From Gammaproteobacteria bacterium (lineage in GTDB: Bacteria > Pseudomonadota > Gammaproteobacteria > SZUA-21), in the NCBI GenBank assembly GCA_003233075.1, contig QIKQ01000330.1, forward strand, positions 1 through 10,537: a DNA stretch of 10,537 nt. The letters are read 5' to 3'. The notes under the pieces were generated by a model, which did no database searches, was not told the origin of the DNA, and saw nothing but the letters and a program-made list of their open reading frames with translations. The number at the start of each line of letters is the position of its first letter. Within the stretch, counting starts at the first letter, position 1. Both the position numbers and the translations under genes were made by a program. Positions 1-7,244 of this stretch are shown piece after piece.

Positions 1-883
1 AGCGGCGAATTTGTTTCTTTTTCACTGCCTTGACTTCAACAATATATTGGTTGCGTGCATGATAAGCAACATGTTCAAACTTACCCATGGGTGTAATAAT
101 CATGCGTACGTGATTGCCTTGGCGAAAAGTATCAATACTTTTTACTGGGGTGGCGAAATCAATCACATTAAGGCGTCTTTCCATGACGGCAGGTAAAGTG
201 GTATTGAGAAAATCGGCAATGATGCGATTGCCTTGTTTGCGGATATCAACGCCTGCTTTACCGTTCTTCAGGTTAACTATGATTTTTCCGGCGCCACTTT
301 CACTGCGATGAAAGTCTATATCCTTAATGCCAGGGACGTCGTATTTCGTTTTAATGACGGTTCTTGCTAAGCTCGCTTTTGCCATGTTAAAATTTGTTTT
401 GCCGTGACTTAGGGTGACATAAACTTTGTTGCCCTTTACTCGAGTTTGATAGGTTTGATAGCTAGTCATTTTTGAGAGATTTATGACGGCTCGTGTTCGC
501 CCTCCAGAGGAGAGCACGTACAGGCTATTGGCGTAACCTACTCCAATTTTATGCTTGCGTTTATTGGTTTCATTTTTTGTTTCTTTGAAATCAAAGGCAA
601 TCCGCGCCGGATTATCCACCGTAAAGCTAATAGGCTTGGTCGCTTTTTTCTCAAGTTTAAAGGTGATTTGCACCTTTCCACCTGGCAATGGCGTGATATC
701 AATATCCTTTAATACGTTATCTGCCTGTAACATGAAGCTAACAAGCATCAGTAGCGTAAGAGTGAGAAATTTATTTGGTTGCATTAACTTGATCCTGGTT
801 AATTTAGCAAAAAAAGTAAAACCGTCTGCGGTGTTCTGTGCCTTAATAGATATCATTTTTGTTAACTTCTGTAGTGTTTTCAT
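1..883 (-). CDS. pilQ: Type IV pilus secretin PilQ, N-terminal part (truncated by window edge)
   Basis: PilQ is the outer-membrane secretin through which the type IV pilus leaves the cell. The 294 residues visible here cover only the periplasmic N-terminal part; the N0/N1 and secretin domains lie beyond the left edge. Two AMIN-like beta domains, which bind peptidoglycan in this family, can be read: about residues 55-160 (VLKDIDITPLPGGKVQI, then NPARIAFDF) and about 186-286 (IKDIDFHRSESGAGKIIVNL). A hydrophobic stretch with basic residues before it (about 38-53, ending SFMLQA before DNV) is the export signal. The start is uncertain. ATG at 883 has AAGGA 9 nt upstream and lies 19 nt from pilP, but gives a 33-residue extension before the usual signal peptide. 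ATG at 784 (MQPNKFLTLTLL) has AGGA 8 nt upstream and gives a standard signal peptide. Last gene of the pilMNOPQ set in this window. The family call is firm, the start is not. Confidence 0.93.
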   Translation of the reverse strand, partial: MKTLQKLTKMISIKAQNTADGFTFFAKLTRIKLMQPNKFLTLTLLMLVSFMLQADNVLKDIDITPLPGGKVQITFKLEKKATKPISFTVDNPARIAFDFKETKNETNKRKHKIGVGYANSLYVLSSGGRTRAVINLSKMTSYQTYQTRVKGNKVYVTLSHGKTNFNMAKASLARTVIKTKYDVPGIKDIDFHRSESGAGKIIVNLKNGKAGVDIRKQGNRIIADFLNTTLPAVMERRLNVIDFATPVKSIDTFRQGNHVRMIITPMGKFEHVAYHARNQYIVEVKAVKKKQIRR

Positions 884-902
884 AATCCTGAGTCCTTGTT
901 TC

Positions 903-1484
903 CTATCTACTAAGTGCGATTGATGCAGACCGATATCGATATGGGCAGCCATCGTTAAACTTATTATCTCTGTTGGTTATAATTTCTCGAACTGAAATCT
1001 TGCCGTCAGATATACCTGTGATGCGGCCATGGTTTTGGCCAATATAATAATTGTGCCTGACACGGTGAATAGTCCCATCTTTAGTTCGCAATAGAGCCCA
1101 GAGAACACCTTTACGATTTAAGGTGCCTACCATGCGTAAACTATCTAGTGAGTAGGCTTCTAAAGGTTGCTTTCTGCGTGCACTAGAAATTTTAGGTCCC
1201 TTACAGGAAGCCGATTTTTTACCAGTGCCAATTGGTAAGTGATTCCTTGGTGGGGCAAAGGGGTCTCTGAGTTTTTGAGCGACATAAGTAAATTTAGGGA
1301 ACTCAGTGTACTTAGGGGGTGGCGGTACATTTGAATCTTGCTTCGAAATCAATGACTCCACTTTGGTTTCAAGCTCAGTCATGTCATTGCTACAGCCAGC
1401 CAGTAGCAAGGAGGCGAGCATTACAAGTAACAAGCGACCGGTATTGATACTGAAATTCCGTGTAAAAAATGATTTATAGCTCAT
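903..1484 (-). CDS. pilP: Type IV pilus assembly lipoprotein PilP
   Basis: PilP is an inner-membrane lipoprotein that links the PilN-PilO dimer to the periplasmic domains of PilQ. The 193 residues begin with a basic region, then a hydrophobic segment ending in the lipobox LLAG-C with the lipidated cysteine at residue 31. A disordered stretch with a PPPP run (54-57) follows. The family signature RDPFAPP is at 73-79 and PLEAYSLDSLRMVGTL at 107-122. The beta domain reads WALLRTKDGTIHRVR (129-143) and IGQNHGRITGISDGKISVREI (148-168), as expected for PilP. The extreme C-terminus lacks the tryptophan I would expect near 'G-x-W' and reads DGCPYRYRSASIALSR instead; the final alanine-leucine pattern is kept, so I see no frameshift. 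The ribosome site GGAGG lies 9 nt before the start, inside the last codons of pilO, which suggests translational coupling. Start 2 nt after the pilO stop. Confidence 0.96.
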   Translation of the reverse strand: MSYKSFFTRNFSINTGRLLLVMLASLLLAGCSNDMTELETKVESLISKQDSNVPPPPKYTEFPKFTYVAQKLRDPFAPPRNHLPIGTGKKSASCKGPKISSARRKQPLEAYSLDSLRMVGTLNRKGVLWALLRTKDGTIHRVRHNYYIGQNHGRITGISDGKISVREIITNRDNKFNDGCPYRYRSASIALSR

Positions 1485-1486
1485 TT

Positions 1487-2083
1487 CTAATAACCTCCCT
1501 TGTCCTCGTATTTGTATGTTTTAGCTAGCATTGTCATTTGCAGCATGTTGGATCCCTTCTTAGTTCTTAATATTGTAATATTATGTAGCGTCACGATCCG
1601 GGGAAGCTCAGCTAGGTCGCTGACGAATTTACCTAATTGATGGTAAGTTCCCACGACACGTATTTTAATCGGTAATTCGATGAAATCGTCTTCGGGATTT
1701 TTTTTCTCAAGTTGAGGATCAAATAAGCTAAATTCTAAACCAACTGCTCGGCCTTTTTGCGAAATATCTTCGAGTAATACCGCGACTTGTGTTTTAGTTG
1801 GTAGGCGTAGGCGCATTTTGTTATACATACGTTTCATGTAAGCCAGCTGTTGCACATAGGCTTCTAGTTTGGAGGCTTTTCTGGCCCGAATTTGTAGTAT
1901 CTCTATTCGCTGTTTTTCTTTTTTCGTAAGCTGTTCTCTTTCTTCAATTTGAGTCATAGTATCGAAGTAGAAACCGGCGCCAGCGATGACGGCACAACAG
2001 ACGGCGATAATGATCGACTTGGCAACGATAGGCCAGGAGCCGATATTATTCAGGTCAAGTTCATTGATATCTTGAATATTCAT
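1487..2083 (-). CDS. pilO: Type IV pilus inner-membrane assembly protein PilO
   Basis: PilO pairs with PilN in the inner membrane and its periplasmic ferredoxin-like domain contacts PilP. The 198 residues show the PilO order: a short cytoplasmic N-terminus with the IGSWP element (14-18), one membrane helix (about 20-40), a charged coiled-coil region (about 41-92), then the globular domain with LPTKTQVAVLLEDISQKG (94-111), GLEFSLFDPQ (115-124), the beta strand ELPIKIRVVGTYHQLGKFVSDLA (136-158) and the LPRIVTLHNI segment (160-169). Its ATG overlaps the pilN stop as ATGA, a typical coupled junction. The length is close to the usual size of about 200 residues. Nothing appears truncated. Confidence 0.96.
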   Translation of the reverse strand: MNIQDINELDLNNIGSWPIVAKSIIIAVCCAVIAGAGFYFDTMTQIEEREQLTKKEKQRIEILQIRARKASKLEAYVQQLAYMKRMYNKMRLRLPTKTQVAVLLEDISQKGRAVGLEFSLFDPQLEKKNPEDDFIELPIKIRVVGTYHQLGKFVSDLAELPRIVTLHNITILRTKKGSNMLQMTMLAKTYKYEDKGGY

Positions 2084-2676
2084 TTTTTCGTAACCTTTAC
2101 GTTAGCTTTATTTTTTTTGTCAGGCTGGGTTTGTTTGGCAGTCAAAGTAAAAATATTTTTGCCCGAAGAATTGTCCTGCGAATTCCGTGCACTCCTGTTT
2201 TGAATGATATCTAAACCTAAATGATCGAGCCAATTAGAGTCTTCAAGGTTATGGATATAACTCGAAATATCATTGTTATCTTGTGCTATGCCTTGAAGTA
2301 TTATTTTCTTATTAGATTGACTAATGGCAGTTAGAAAAACTCCCTTAGGTAAACGCTCTGATATTTCGTGAAATAAGTGAACTACTTCTGCGCGGTTACT
2401 TTCTAAGTCGCGCACTTTTTGAATTCGCTTTTCTAGATTTTGACGAGTTTGATCAATCATTTTGATGCGTAATATTTTGTCATCCAAATAACGAATCTTT
2501 TTATTTATATAAGCAATTCGTTCGTTTTGATAACTAATACGATCTTGCTGAAAAAAATGAACGCCAACAACGCCAACGCCAGTTAAAATCACCATAAAGG
2601 CAAGAATCGCAAAAAATTGCACTTGTTTTTGTTTGCGTTGTTTCTCGCGCCAGGGAAGTAAGTTAATCCGTGCCAT
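2080..2676 (-). CDS. pilN: Type IV pilus inner-membrane assembly protein PilN
   Basis: PilN is the single-pass inner-membrane protein whose short cytoplasmic tail docks into PilM, coupling the cytoplasmic ring to the periplasmic alignment complex. The diagnostic INLLPWR motif is at residues 4-10, followed by a very basic stretch, a membrane helix (about 21-42), a coiled coil (about 44-98) and the periplasmic ferredoxin-like domain, with the family-typical ISERLPKGVFLTAISQ (105-120) and ILQGIAQDNNDISSYIHNLEDSNWL (126-150). The C-terminus is a lysine-rich tail. A strong ribosome site AAGGAG lies 11 nt before the ATG, within the end of pilM. There is 1 nt between the pilM stop and this start, and a 4-nt overlap with pilO, so the genes are clearly co-translated. 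Confidence 0.97.
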   Translation of the reverse strand: MARINLLPWREKQRKQKQVQFFAILAFMVILTGVGVVGVHFFQQDRISYQNERIAYINKKIRYLDDKILRIKMIDQTRQNLEKRIQKVRDLESNRAEVVHLFHEISERLPKGVFLTAISQSNKKIILQGIAQDNNDISSYIHNLEDSNWLDHLGLDIIQNRSARNSQDNSSGKNIFTLTAKQTQPDKKNKANVKVTKK

Positions 2677-2677
2677 T

Positions 2678-3739
2678 TTAGTCGAAGCTCCTTAGCGCCA
2701 AGCCGCATGCAATCATCATTGCAGGTGCATCATTGCTTAGTGTTTGTGGTTTGACTTTTGATGATAACGCCATGTTAGCGAATGGGTTTGCGATGGAAGT
2801 AGTGGTGCCAATTTTCGTTTCTATCATTTCATCAATGCCTACAATTGATGCGCTGCCCCCGGCTAGGATGATATGATCAACTTGGCTGTGTTGGCTCGAA
2901 GAAAAGAAAAATTGCAGTGATCGACTGACTTGTTGTGTCATCGCATCTTTAAACGGATCAAGCACTTCAGGAATGTAGTTATCTGGCAGACCGCCTTGAC
3001 GTTTAGCCATACCAGCTTCTTCATAAGATAAGCCATAACGACGCATAATTTCTTCAGTAAGCTGTTTGCCACCAAAGACTTGTTCGCGGGTATAAATGAT
3101 ATTGTGATCGTGAAGTACATTTAGCGTAGTCATGGTGGCACCAACATCGATGACCGCGACAGTTTGTTCACGGCCGCCATCAACCAGCTGTTCTGCAACT
3201 AAACTGAAGGCATTTTCGAGTGCATAGGCTTCAACGTCTACTACTTCGGCTTCCAAGCCAGCGTCTTCCAATGCTTCCTGGCGGACATCAACGTTTTCAG
3301 CTCGACAGGCAGCGAGTAGTACATCAACTGTCTCGGGGTTTTTTGCATTTGTGCCAAGCACTTCAAAGTCTAAGTTTACTTCTTCAAGTGGATAAGGAAT
3401 GTATTGATCAGCTTCAAGTTCAATCTGCTGACCCATTTCTTCTTCTTTTAGACTGGCATTCATCGGTATTATTTTGGTAATAACCGAGGAACCAGCGACG
3501 GCGACAGCCGCTTGGCGGCTTTTAGTACCGCTGCGTTTAATCGCTTTGCGTATACTTTCACCCACGGCTTCGATATCAGCTATGTTTTTTTCAACAACTG
3601 AATTGGGTGGAAGTGGTTCAACTGCGTAACTTTCGACACGAATTCTGCCACTATGTCGAGATAGTTCGAGTAATTTTACTGCGGTTGAGCTAATATCAAT
3701 CCCCAGTAATGGTTGATTTTTCTTGCTAAAAAGGCCCAA
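2678..3739 (-). CDS. pilM: Type IV pilus actin-like ATP-binding protein PilM (TTG start)
   Basis: PilM is a cytoplasmic FtsA/actin-fold protein that binds ATP and the N-terminal tail of PilN, and connects the alignment complex to the assembly and retraction motors. From the TTG at 3739 the product is 353 residues and begins MGLFSKKNQPLLGIDISS, the usual beginning for this family. Actin-fold motifs: phosphate 1 GIDISSTAVKLLEL (13-26), phosphate 2 AVIDVGATMTTLNV (195-208) and adenosine ILAGGSASIVGID (291-303). AAGGA lies 8 nt before the TTG. The only in-frame ATG upstream (3808) would add 23 residues (MNVFILEEFFKF...) that do not look like PilM, and would leave only 40 bp between the divergent starts. 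First gene of the pil operon, reading away from ponA. Confidence 0.95.
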   Translation of the reverse strand: MGLFSKKNQPLLGIDISSTAVKLLELSRHSGRIRVESYAVEPLPPNSVVEKNIADIEAVGESIRKAIKRSGTKSRQAAVAVAGSSVITKIIPMNASLKEEEMGQQIELEADQYIPYPLEEVNLDFEVLGTNAKNPETVDVLLAACRAENVDVRQEALEDAGLEAEVVDVEAYALENAFSLVAEQLVDGGREQTVAVIDVGATMTTLNVLHDHNIIYTREQVFGGKQLTEEIMRRYGLSYEEAGMAKRQGGLPDNYIPEVLDPFKDAMTQQVSRSLQFFFSSSQHSQVDHIILAGGSASIVGIDEMIETKIGTTTSIANPFANMALSSKVKPQTLSNDAPAMMIACGLALRSFD

Positions 3740-3848
3740 TTTTCTATTCCTTACATTAAGTTGTGCTAATTTAAACTTGAAAAATTCTTCAAGAATGAAT
3801 ACATTCACATTGAGTTATCGGTCACTATAGGGCAGTTCTTTAAAAACA
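3740..3848. promoter_or_regulatory. Divergent pilM/ponA intergenic region with palindromes
   Basis: This 109-bp stretch must hold the promoters for both directions. It contains a 13-bp palindrome, ATTCTT-C-AAGAAT at 3784-3796, directly overlapped by a second inverted repeat, GAATG-AATA-CATTC at 3793-3806. A TATAGT hexamer on the minus strand (3824-3829) resembles a -10 box for pilM, but I find no convincing -35 partner, so promoter positions stay open. The palindromes could be an operator serving one or both transcripts; this is inference from position and symmetry only. Confidence 0.45.
3748..3752 (-). promoter_or_regulatory. Ribosome binding site that supports the TTG start of pilM
   Basis: On the minus strand AAGGA is followed by an 8-nt spacer and TTG at 3739. 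This spacing is near ideal. The alternative ATG at 3808 is preceded by GATAACTCAATGTGA with no comparable purine run. The site therefore decides the start choice. Confidence 0.75.
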
Positions 3849-6293
3849 ATGTCACCACTAGTAAGTACTTTTTCTCGGGTTATTACCGTTATGGCGGTTT
3901 CCGGTGTTTTATTGGTCACTTTTTTCTCAATTGTGGTGATCGGCACGTTTCTATATATGTCGCCGACGCTGCCTAGAATTGATGATTTAAGTCAAGTAAG
4001 ACTAACCGTACCTTTGCGTGTAATGAGCGCAGATAACCAGCTTATTGCTGAGTTTGGCGAAAAAAGGCGCTCTCCCTTAACCTTCGACCAGATACCTGAG
4101 AAGCTGCGCTATGCCTTTATTTCTTCCGAAGATGATCGGTTTTTCCATCACGTTGGTTTCGACTATCAAGGCTTGGTTCGCGCCTCACTAGTGTTAGTGA
4201 CGACGGGACGTCGAGGCCAAGGTGGCAGCACAATTACTATGCAATTGGCCCGAAATCTGTTTTTAACGTCCAGAAAAACTTTTGCGCGGAAGATAAAAGA
4301 AATCTTTTTAGCGATGAAAATTGAGAGGGAGCTCACAAAAAAACAAATTCTTGAGCTTTACCTAAATAAAATCTATCTCGGCAATCGTTCTTACGGCGTA
4401 CAAGCGGCGGCTCACGTTTATTATGGTAAAGATGTTGGTGAGCTTTCTATTGCACAAATGGCGATGATCGCAGGCCTGCCGAAGGCGCCTTCACGGTATA
4501 ATCCAATTGTTCGACCAAAACGTGCGCTCATTCGCCGAAACTATGTGTTAAGAAGAATGCATCAGTTAGGTCATATTGATGATGTCCAGTTTAAAAATGC
4601 GACGAAGGAAGCAGTGACTTCGAGCTTGCATGCATTAAGTCCCGGTGTCGAAGCACCTTACGTGGCAGAAATGGTTCGCCAGGAAATGAAAGATCGGTAC
4701 GGAACCCTAGCGTACGAGGAAGGTTATACAGTCTATACAACAATTAAGGCAGTTCATCAAAAAGCAGCGAATGACGCCTTACGAAAAACATTACTAGAGT
4801 ATGATCGCCGACATGGTTACAAAAAGGTAATCGATAATCGGAGTGTGGATGAGAAAACCAGTGATGAGGAAAAGGATAAGATTGTCGAAGACTATAAGGA
4901 TGTAGGTCATTTGCGCATAGGCTTGATCACAGCCGTAGCGGATAAAGCGGTGACGGTCTATTTAGAATATGGTGTTGATATCGAAATCTTGTGGGATGGC
5001 TTAAAGTGGGCACGGAAATATATTGATGATGACCATATGGGGCCGGAACCAAAAACAGCAGGCGAAATTTTAAAAGTGGGTGATGTAATTTATATTGAAC
5101 CTATCGCAGGTGGTGAGTGGAAGTTAGCTCAGGTACCCGAGGTCGCAGGTGCGATGGTATCAATTAATCCTAAAAACGGCGCCATCACTTCACTGGTAGG
5201 TGGTTTTGATTTTTATCATTCGAAATTTAATAGAGTCGTTCAGGCTAAACGTCAACCAGGGTCAAATTTTAAACCTTTTATTTATTCCGGTGCCTTAGAT
5301 AAAGGCTTCACGCCAGCGACCTTATTTAATGATACTCATGTAACGCTTGATAACGCCGCACTCGAAAAAGCATGGCGTCCAGAAAATTACGAACGCAAGG
5401 TTTTTGGGCCGACACGTATGCGTGTTGCCTTAACTAAATCTAGAAATTTAGTCGCAATTCGAATTTTAAAAACCATTGGTATTTCGTACGCTGTTGAGTA
5501 CGCTAAGAAATTTGGTTTTTCAGAAGCGCAGTTAAAACACTCACGTAATTTAACTTTAGCGCTAGGCAGCTTGAGCGTTACGCCCCTACAGTTGGCTTCA
5601 GGTTATTCGACTTTTGCAAATGGTGGCTATCGGGTAGTTCCTTATTTTATACGTAAGATTACCAAAGACAAAGGCAGCGTAATCTTTCAAGCCGAACCGG
5701 GTCAAGCCTGTCTGCCCTGTGAAAGAAATCCAGCGAACTTTCCTAAAGTGAAGCTTGCTCCTAGGATTATAAGCCAGCAAGTTGCGTTTCAAATGACATC
5801 GATGTTGCGTGATGTGATCCAACGTGGCACAGGCACACGTGCCTATAAAGCGCTTAAGCGCAATGATTTGTCTGGCAAAACAGGCACAACGAATGAACAG
5901 AAAGATGCTTGGTTTTCCGGATACAGTCCTTATCTTGTTGCGACAGCATGGGTAGGATTCGATAAAGTTCGCTCCTTAGGAAGGCGTGAGTATGGTGGTC
6001 GTGCTGCTTTGCCTATGTGGATTAAATTAATGCGGGTTGTTCTCAAAGATAAAAAAGTAGTTTATCCTAAGATGCCACCGAGTATGGTGACCGTAAAAAT
6101 TGATCCGAAATCTGGCTTGTTGGCGAATAACGCTCATTCGAAAGCAATTGATGAAACCTTTCGTGAAAGTTTAGTGCCAAAAGAAACCTCGCAAAATATG
6201 GGCGGCGAAACTAATGATCAAGATCCAAATAGCGCTACATCGGGAAGGCAGACCGGTACGTCTAATCCAGACGAAGAACAGCCTTTATTTTAA
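3849..6293 (+). CDS. ponA: Penicillin-binding protein 1A (class A, glycosyltransferase/transpeptidase)
   Basis: Class A PBPs polymerise lipid II into glycan strands and cross-link them in the periplasm. The 814-residue product has a short cytoplasmic tail and membrane anchor (about 12-38). The GT51 glycosyltransferase domain (about 60-235) carries catalytic Glu94 in SSEDDRFF, the GQGGSTITMQLARNLFL block (123-139) and KIKEIFLAMKIERELTKKQILELYLN (148-173). An OB-like insert typical of PBP1a spans about 315-425. The transpeptidase domain holds SxxK at Ser472-Lys475 (PGSNFKPF), SRN at 531-533 and KTGT at 677-680. All catalytic residues are present, so the enzyme should be active on both counts. 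The acidic, low-complexity C-terminal tail after about 775 is usual. The Shine-Dalgarno is poor (CTTTAAAAACA), but the start fits the family length. Divergent from pilM, as in many gammaproteobacteria. Also known as mrcA. Confidence 0.96.
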   Translation: MSPLVSTFSRVITVMAVSGVLLVTFFSIVVIGTFLYMSPTLPRIDDLSQVRLTVPLRVMSADNQLIAEFGEKRRSPLTFDQIPEKLRYAFISSEDDRFFHHVGFDYQGLVRASLVLVTTGRRGQGGSTITMQLARNLFLTSRKTFARKIKEIFLAMKIERELTKKQILELYLNKIYLGNRSYGVQAAAHVYYGKDVGELSIAQMAMIAGLPKAPSRYNPIVRPKRALIRRNYVLRRMHQLGHIDDVQFKNATKEAVTSSLHALSPGVEAPYVAEMVRQEMKDRYGTLAYEEGYTVYTTIKAVHQKAANDALRKTLLEYDRRHGYKKVIDNRSVDEKTSDEEKDKIVEDYKDVGHLRIGLITAVADKAVTVYLEYGVDIEILWDGLKWARKYIDDDHMGPEPKTAGEILKVGDVIYIEPIAGGEWKLAQVPEVAGAMVSINPKNGAITSLVGGFDFYHSKFNRVVQAKRQPGSNFKPFIYSGALDKGFTPATLFNDTHVTLDNAALEKAWRPENYERKVFGPTRMRVALTKSRNLVAIRILKTIGISYAVEYAKKFGFSEAQLKHSRNLTLALGSLSVTPLQLASGYSTFANGGYRVVPYFIRKITKDKGSVIFQAEPGQACLPCERNPANFPKVKLAPRIISQQVAFQMTSMLRDVIQRGTGTRAYKALKRNDLSGKTGTTNEQKDAWFSGYSPYLVATAWVGFDKVRSLGRREYGGRAALPMWIKLMRVVLKDKKVVYPKMPPSMVTVKIDPKSGLLANNAHSKAIDETFRESLVPKETSQNMGGETNDQDPNSATSGRQTGTSNPDEEQPLF

Positions 6294-6304
6294 AGAATTA
6301 AGAA

Positions 6305-6913
6305 ATGGGTCGTCAATCCGCGCGCGAAAATCAACTTAAACTCCAAATTGCCGAAACAGCTGCGCGTGTCATGAGCGAATCTGGCTTGCGCGACTATCAA
6401 ATGGCGAAACAAAAAGCCGCGTCAATGCTGGGTATTCAAGAAAGAAAATATTGGCCAAGTAATCAAGAAATAGAACGAGCACTCAGTGATTATCAGCGTC
6501 TATTTGAAGCGGATGAGCAACAAAACAGAGTGCTTGTGTATCGTCAAGCTGCAGTGTCGGCGATGAATTTTTTAGCGCAATTTAAGCCGCGTCTGGTGGG
6601 TAGTATTTTAAGTGGTACCGCAACACGCCATGCGAATATTGAATTACATTTATTTAGTGATTATCCAGAAAAAGTAAATTTATTTTTAATTGACAGTAAA
6701 GTTCCATTCGAAGAGTCAGATAAGCGTTTAAGAATTTCGGCTGATCAACACGATAAATTTCCTGTTTGTAAGTTTATCGCTAAGGAAATGAATGTTGAAC
6801 TAACCGTTTTCCCCTTTGACGGTTTAAGACAGGCGCCCTTAAGTGCTGTTGATGGTAAGCCTATGGCGCGGGCGAGTTTGTCTGAGTTAGAGCAGTTAAT
6901 TAGTTCTGATTAG
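6305..6913 (+). CDS. Conserved protein of unknown function, nucleotidyltransferase-like segment
   Basis: I do not know a gene name for this 202-residue cytoplasmic protein. The N-terminal half is helical, with AAR-VMSESGLRDYQMAKQKAA (about 19-39) and PSNQEIERAL (51-60), a pattern I associate with a family of proteobacterial hypothetical proteins. Residues 94-128 read KPRLVGSILSGTATRHANIELHLF followed by SDYPEKVNLFL. This resembles the start of a nucleotidyltransferase fold, where a G-S turn is followed by D-x-D in a beta strand. Here the G-S is at 99-100, but the expected acidic pair appears as Asn111 and Glu113, so catalysis is doubtful. No signal peptide or membrane helix. It starts 11 nt after ponA and is probably co-transcribed with it. 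The Shine-Dalgarno is weak (AAGAATTAAGAA). Real gene with high likelihood; function open. Confidence 0.82.
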   Translation: MGRQSARENQLKLQIAETAARVMSESGLRDYQMAKQKAASMLGIQERKYWPSNQEIERALSDYQRLFEADEQQNRVLVYRQAAVSAMNFLAQFKPRLVGSILSGTATRHANIELHLFSDYPEKVNLFLIDSKVPFEESDKRLRISADQHDKFPVCKFIAKEMNVELTVFPFDGLRQAPLSAVDGKPMARASLSELEQLISSD

Positions 6914-6990
6914 TTTCCATTTTTAGAAAGTATGGCAGCGTTGGATTTTAGGGTGCCAAGGTTAGCGCGCCATTCGGCTGGGTGCCATGA

Positions 6991-7054
6991 CTAGTCTTTC
7001 TATTCTGGAGAAAAAACCACAAAGATTAAGATGGAAAGCAGAATAGAAAGCTAG
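6991..7054. repeat. Hairpin 1 inside the MITE-like element
   Basis: The arm at 6991-7007 pairs with 7039-7054: 12 consecutive pairs (CTTTCTATTCTG with CAGAATAGAAAG), extended by CTAG/CTAG after one bulged T. The loop is about 31 nt and purine-rich. It does not end in a T-run, so I do not call it a terminator. Confidence 0.7.
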
Positions 7055-7100
7055 CCCGCTTTTCTCACAACACTTCGTCGCGAGACGGTTCAAGTGTGTG

Positions 7101-7185
7101 CTATGACTGGATTTCGCGACCGAAAAATGCGCAGGCATAGTCGACACTATGTCGAGCTTTTAGACCGAGTGAAATCCAGTCATAG
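7101..7185. repeat. Hairpin 3 inside the MITE-like element
   Basis: CTATGACTGGATTTC (7101-7115) is the exact reverse complement of 7171-7185. The 55-nt loop itself holds a small hairpin, CATAGT-CGAC-ACTATG, around 7136-7151. The arms are perfect although they lie inside an element whose outer ends have diverged slightly. Confidence 0.75.
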
Positions 7186-7244
7186 TGTGCAATTGGGCCG
7201 TGCCTTGGCACCCTAAAAACCAACGCAGGCATACAGTTTAGAAA

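Larger units (their letters stand above)
6930..7236. mobile_element. MITE-like element with terminal inverted repeats and 8-bp direct repeat
   Basis: The ends are inverted copies. The left end 6930-6961 (GTATGGCAGCGTTGG then TTTTAGGGTGCCAAGG after one variable base) matches the reverse complement of 7203-7234 at 29 of 32 positions. TTTAGAAA occurs directly before the left end (6922-6929) and again at 7237-7244, which looks like a target-site duplication, with two unpaired bases (AG) at the right end. The interior codes for nothing convincing but folds into several hairpins: CTAG(T)CTTTCTATTCTG at 6991-7007 with 7039-7054; ACACTT/AAGTGT at 7070-7097 around a CGTC-GCGA-GACG core; and CTATGACTGGATTTC at 7101-7115 with its exact complement at 7171-7185. 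Size, termini and lack of a gene fit a non-autonomous miniature element. I cannot name the transposase family. Confidence 0.78.

Noticed and set aside
555..923. Plus-strand frame of 122 codons opposite pilQ and pilP
   Set aside because: It is the antisense shadow of the signal-peptide and AMIN region of pilQ, which reads as an authentic protein on the minus strand.
6962..7147. Minus-strand frame of 61 codons inside the MITE-like element
   Set aside because: It lies across the internal hairpins and has no coding character; most likely chance.
6930..7236. CRISPR array or integron attC site
   Set aside because: The repeats are inverted and nested, not direct and regularly spaced. No integrase core sites were recognised, and the flanking 8-bp direct repeat fits a transposed element better.
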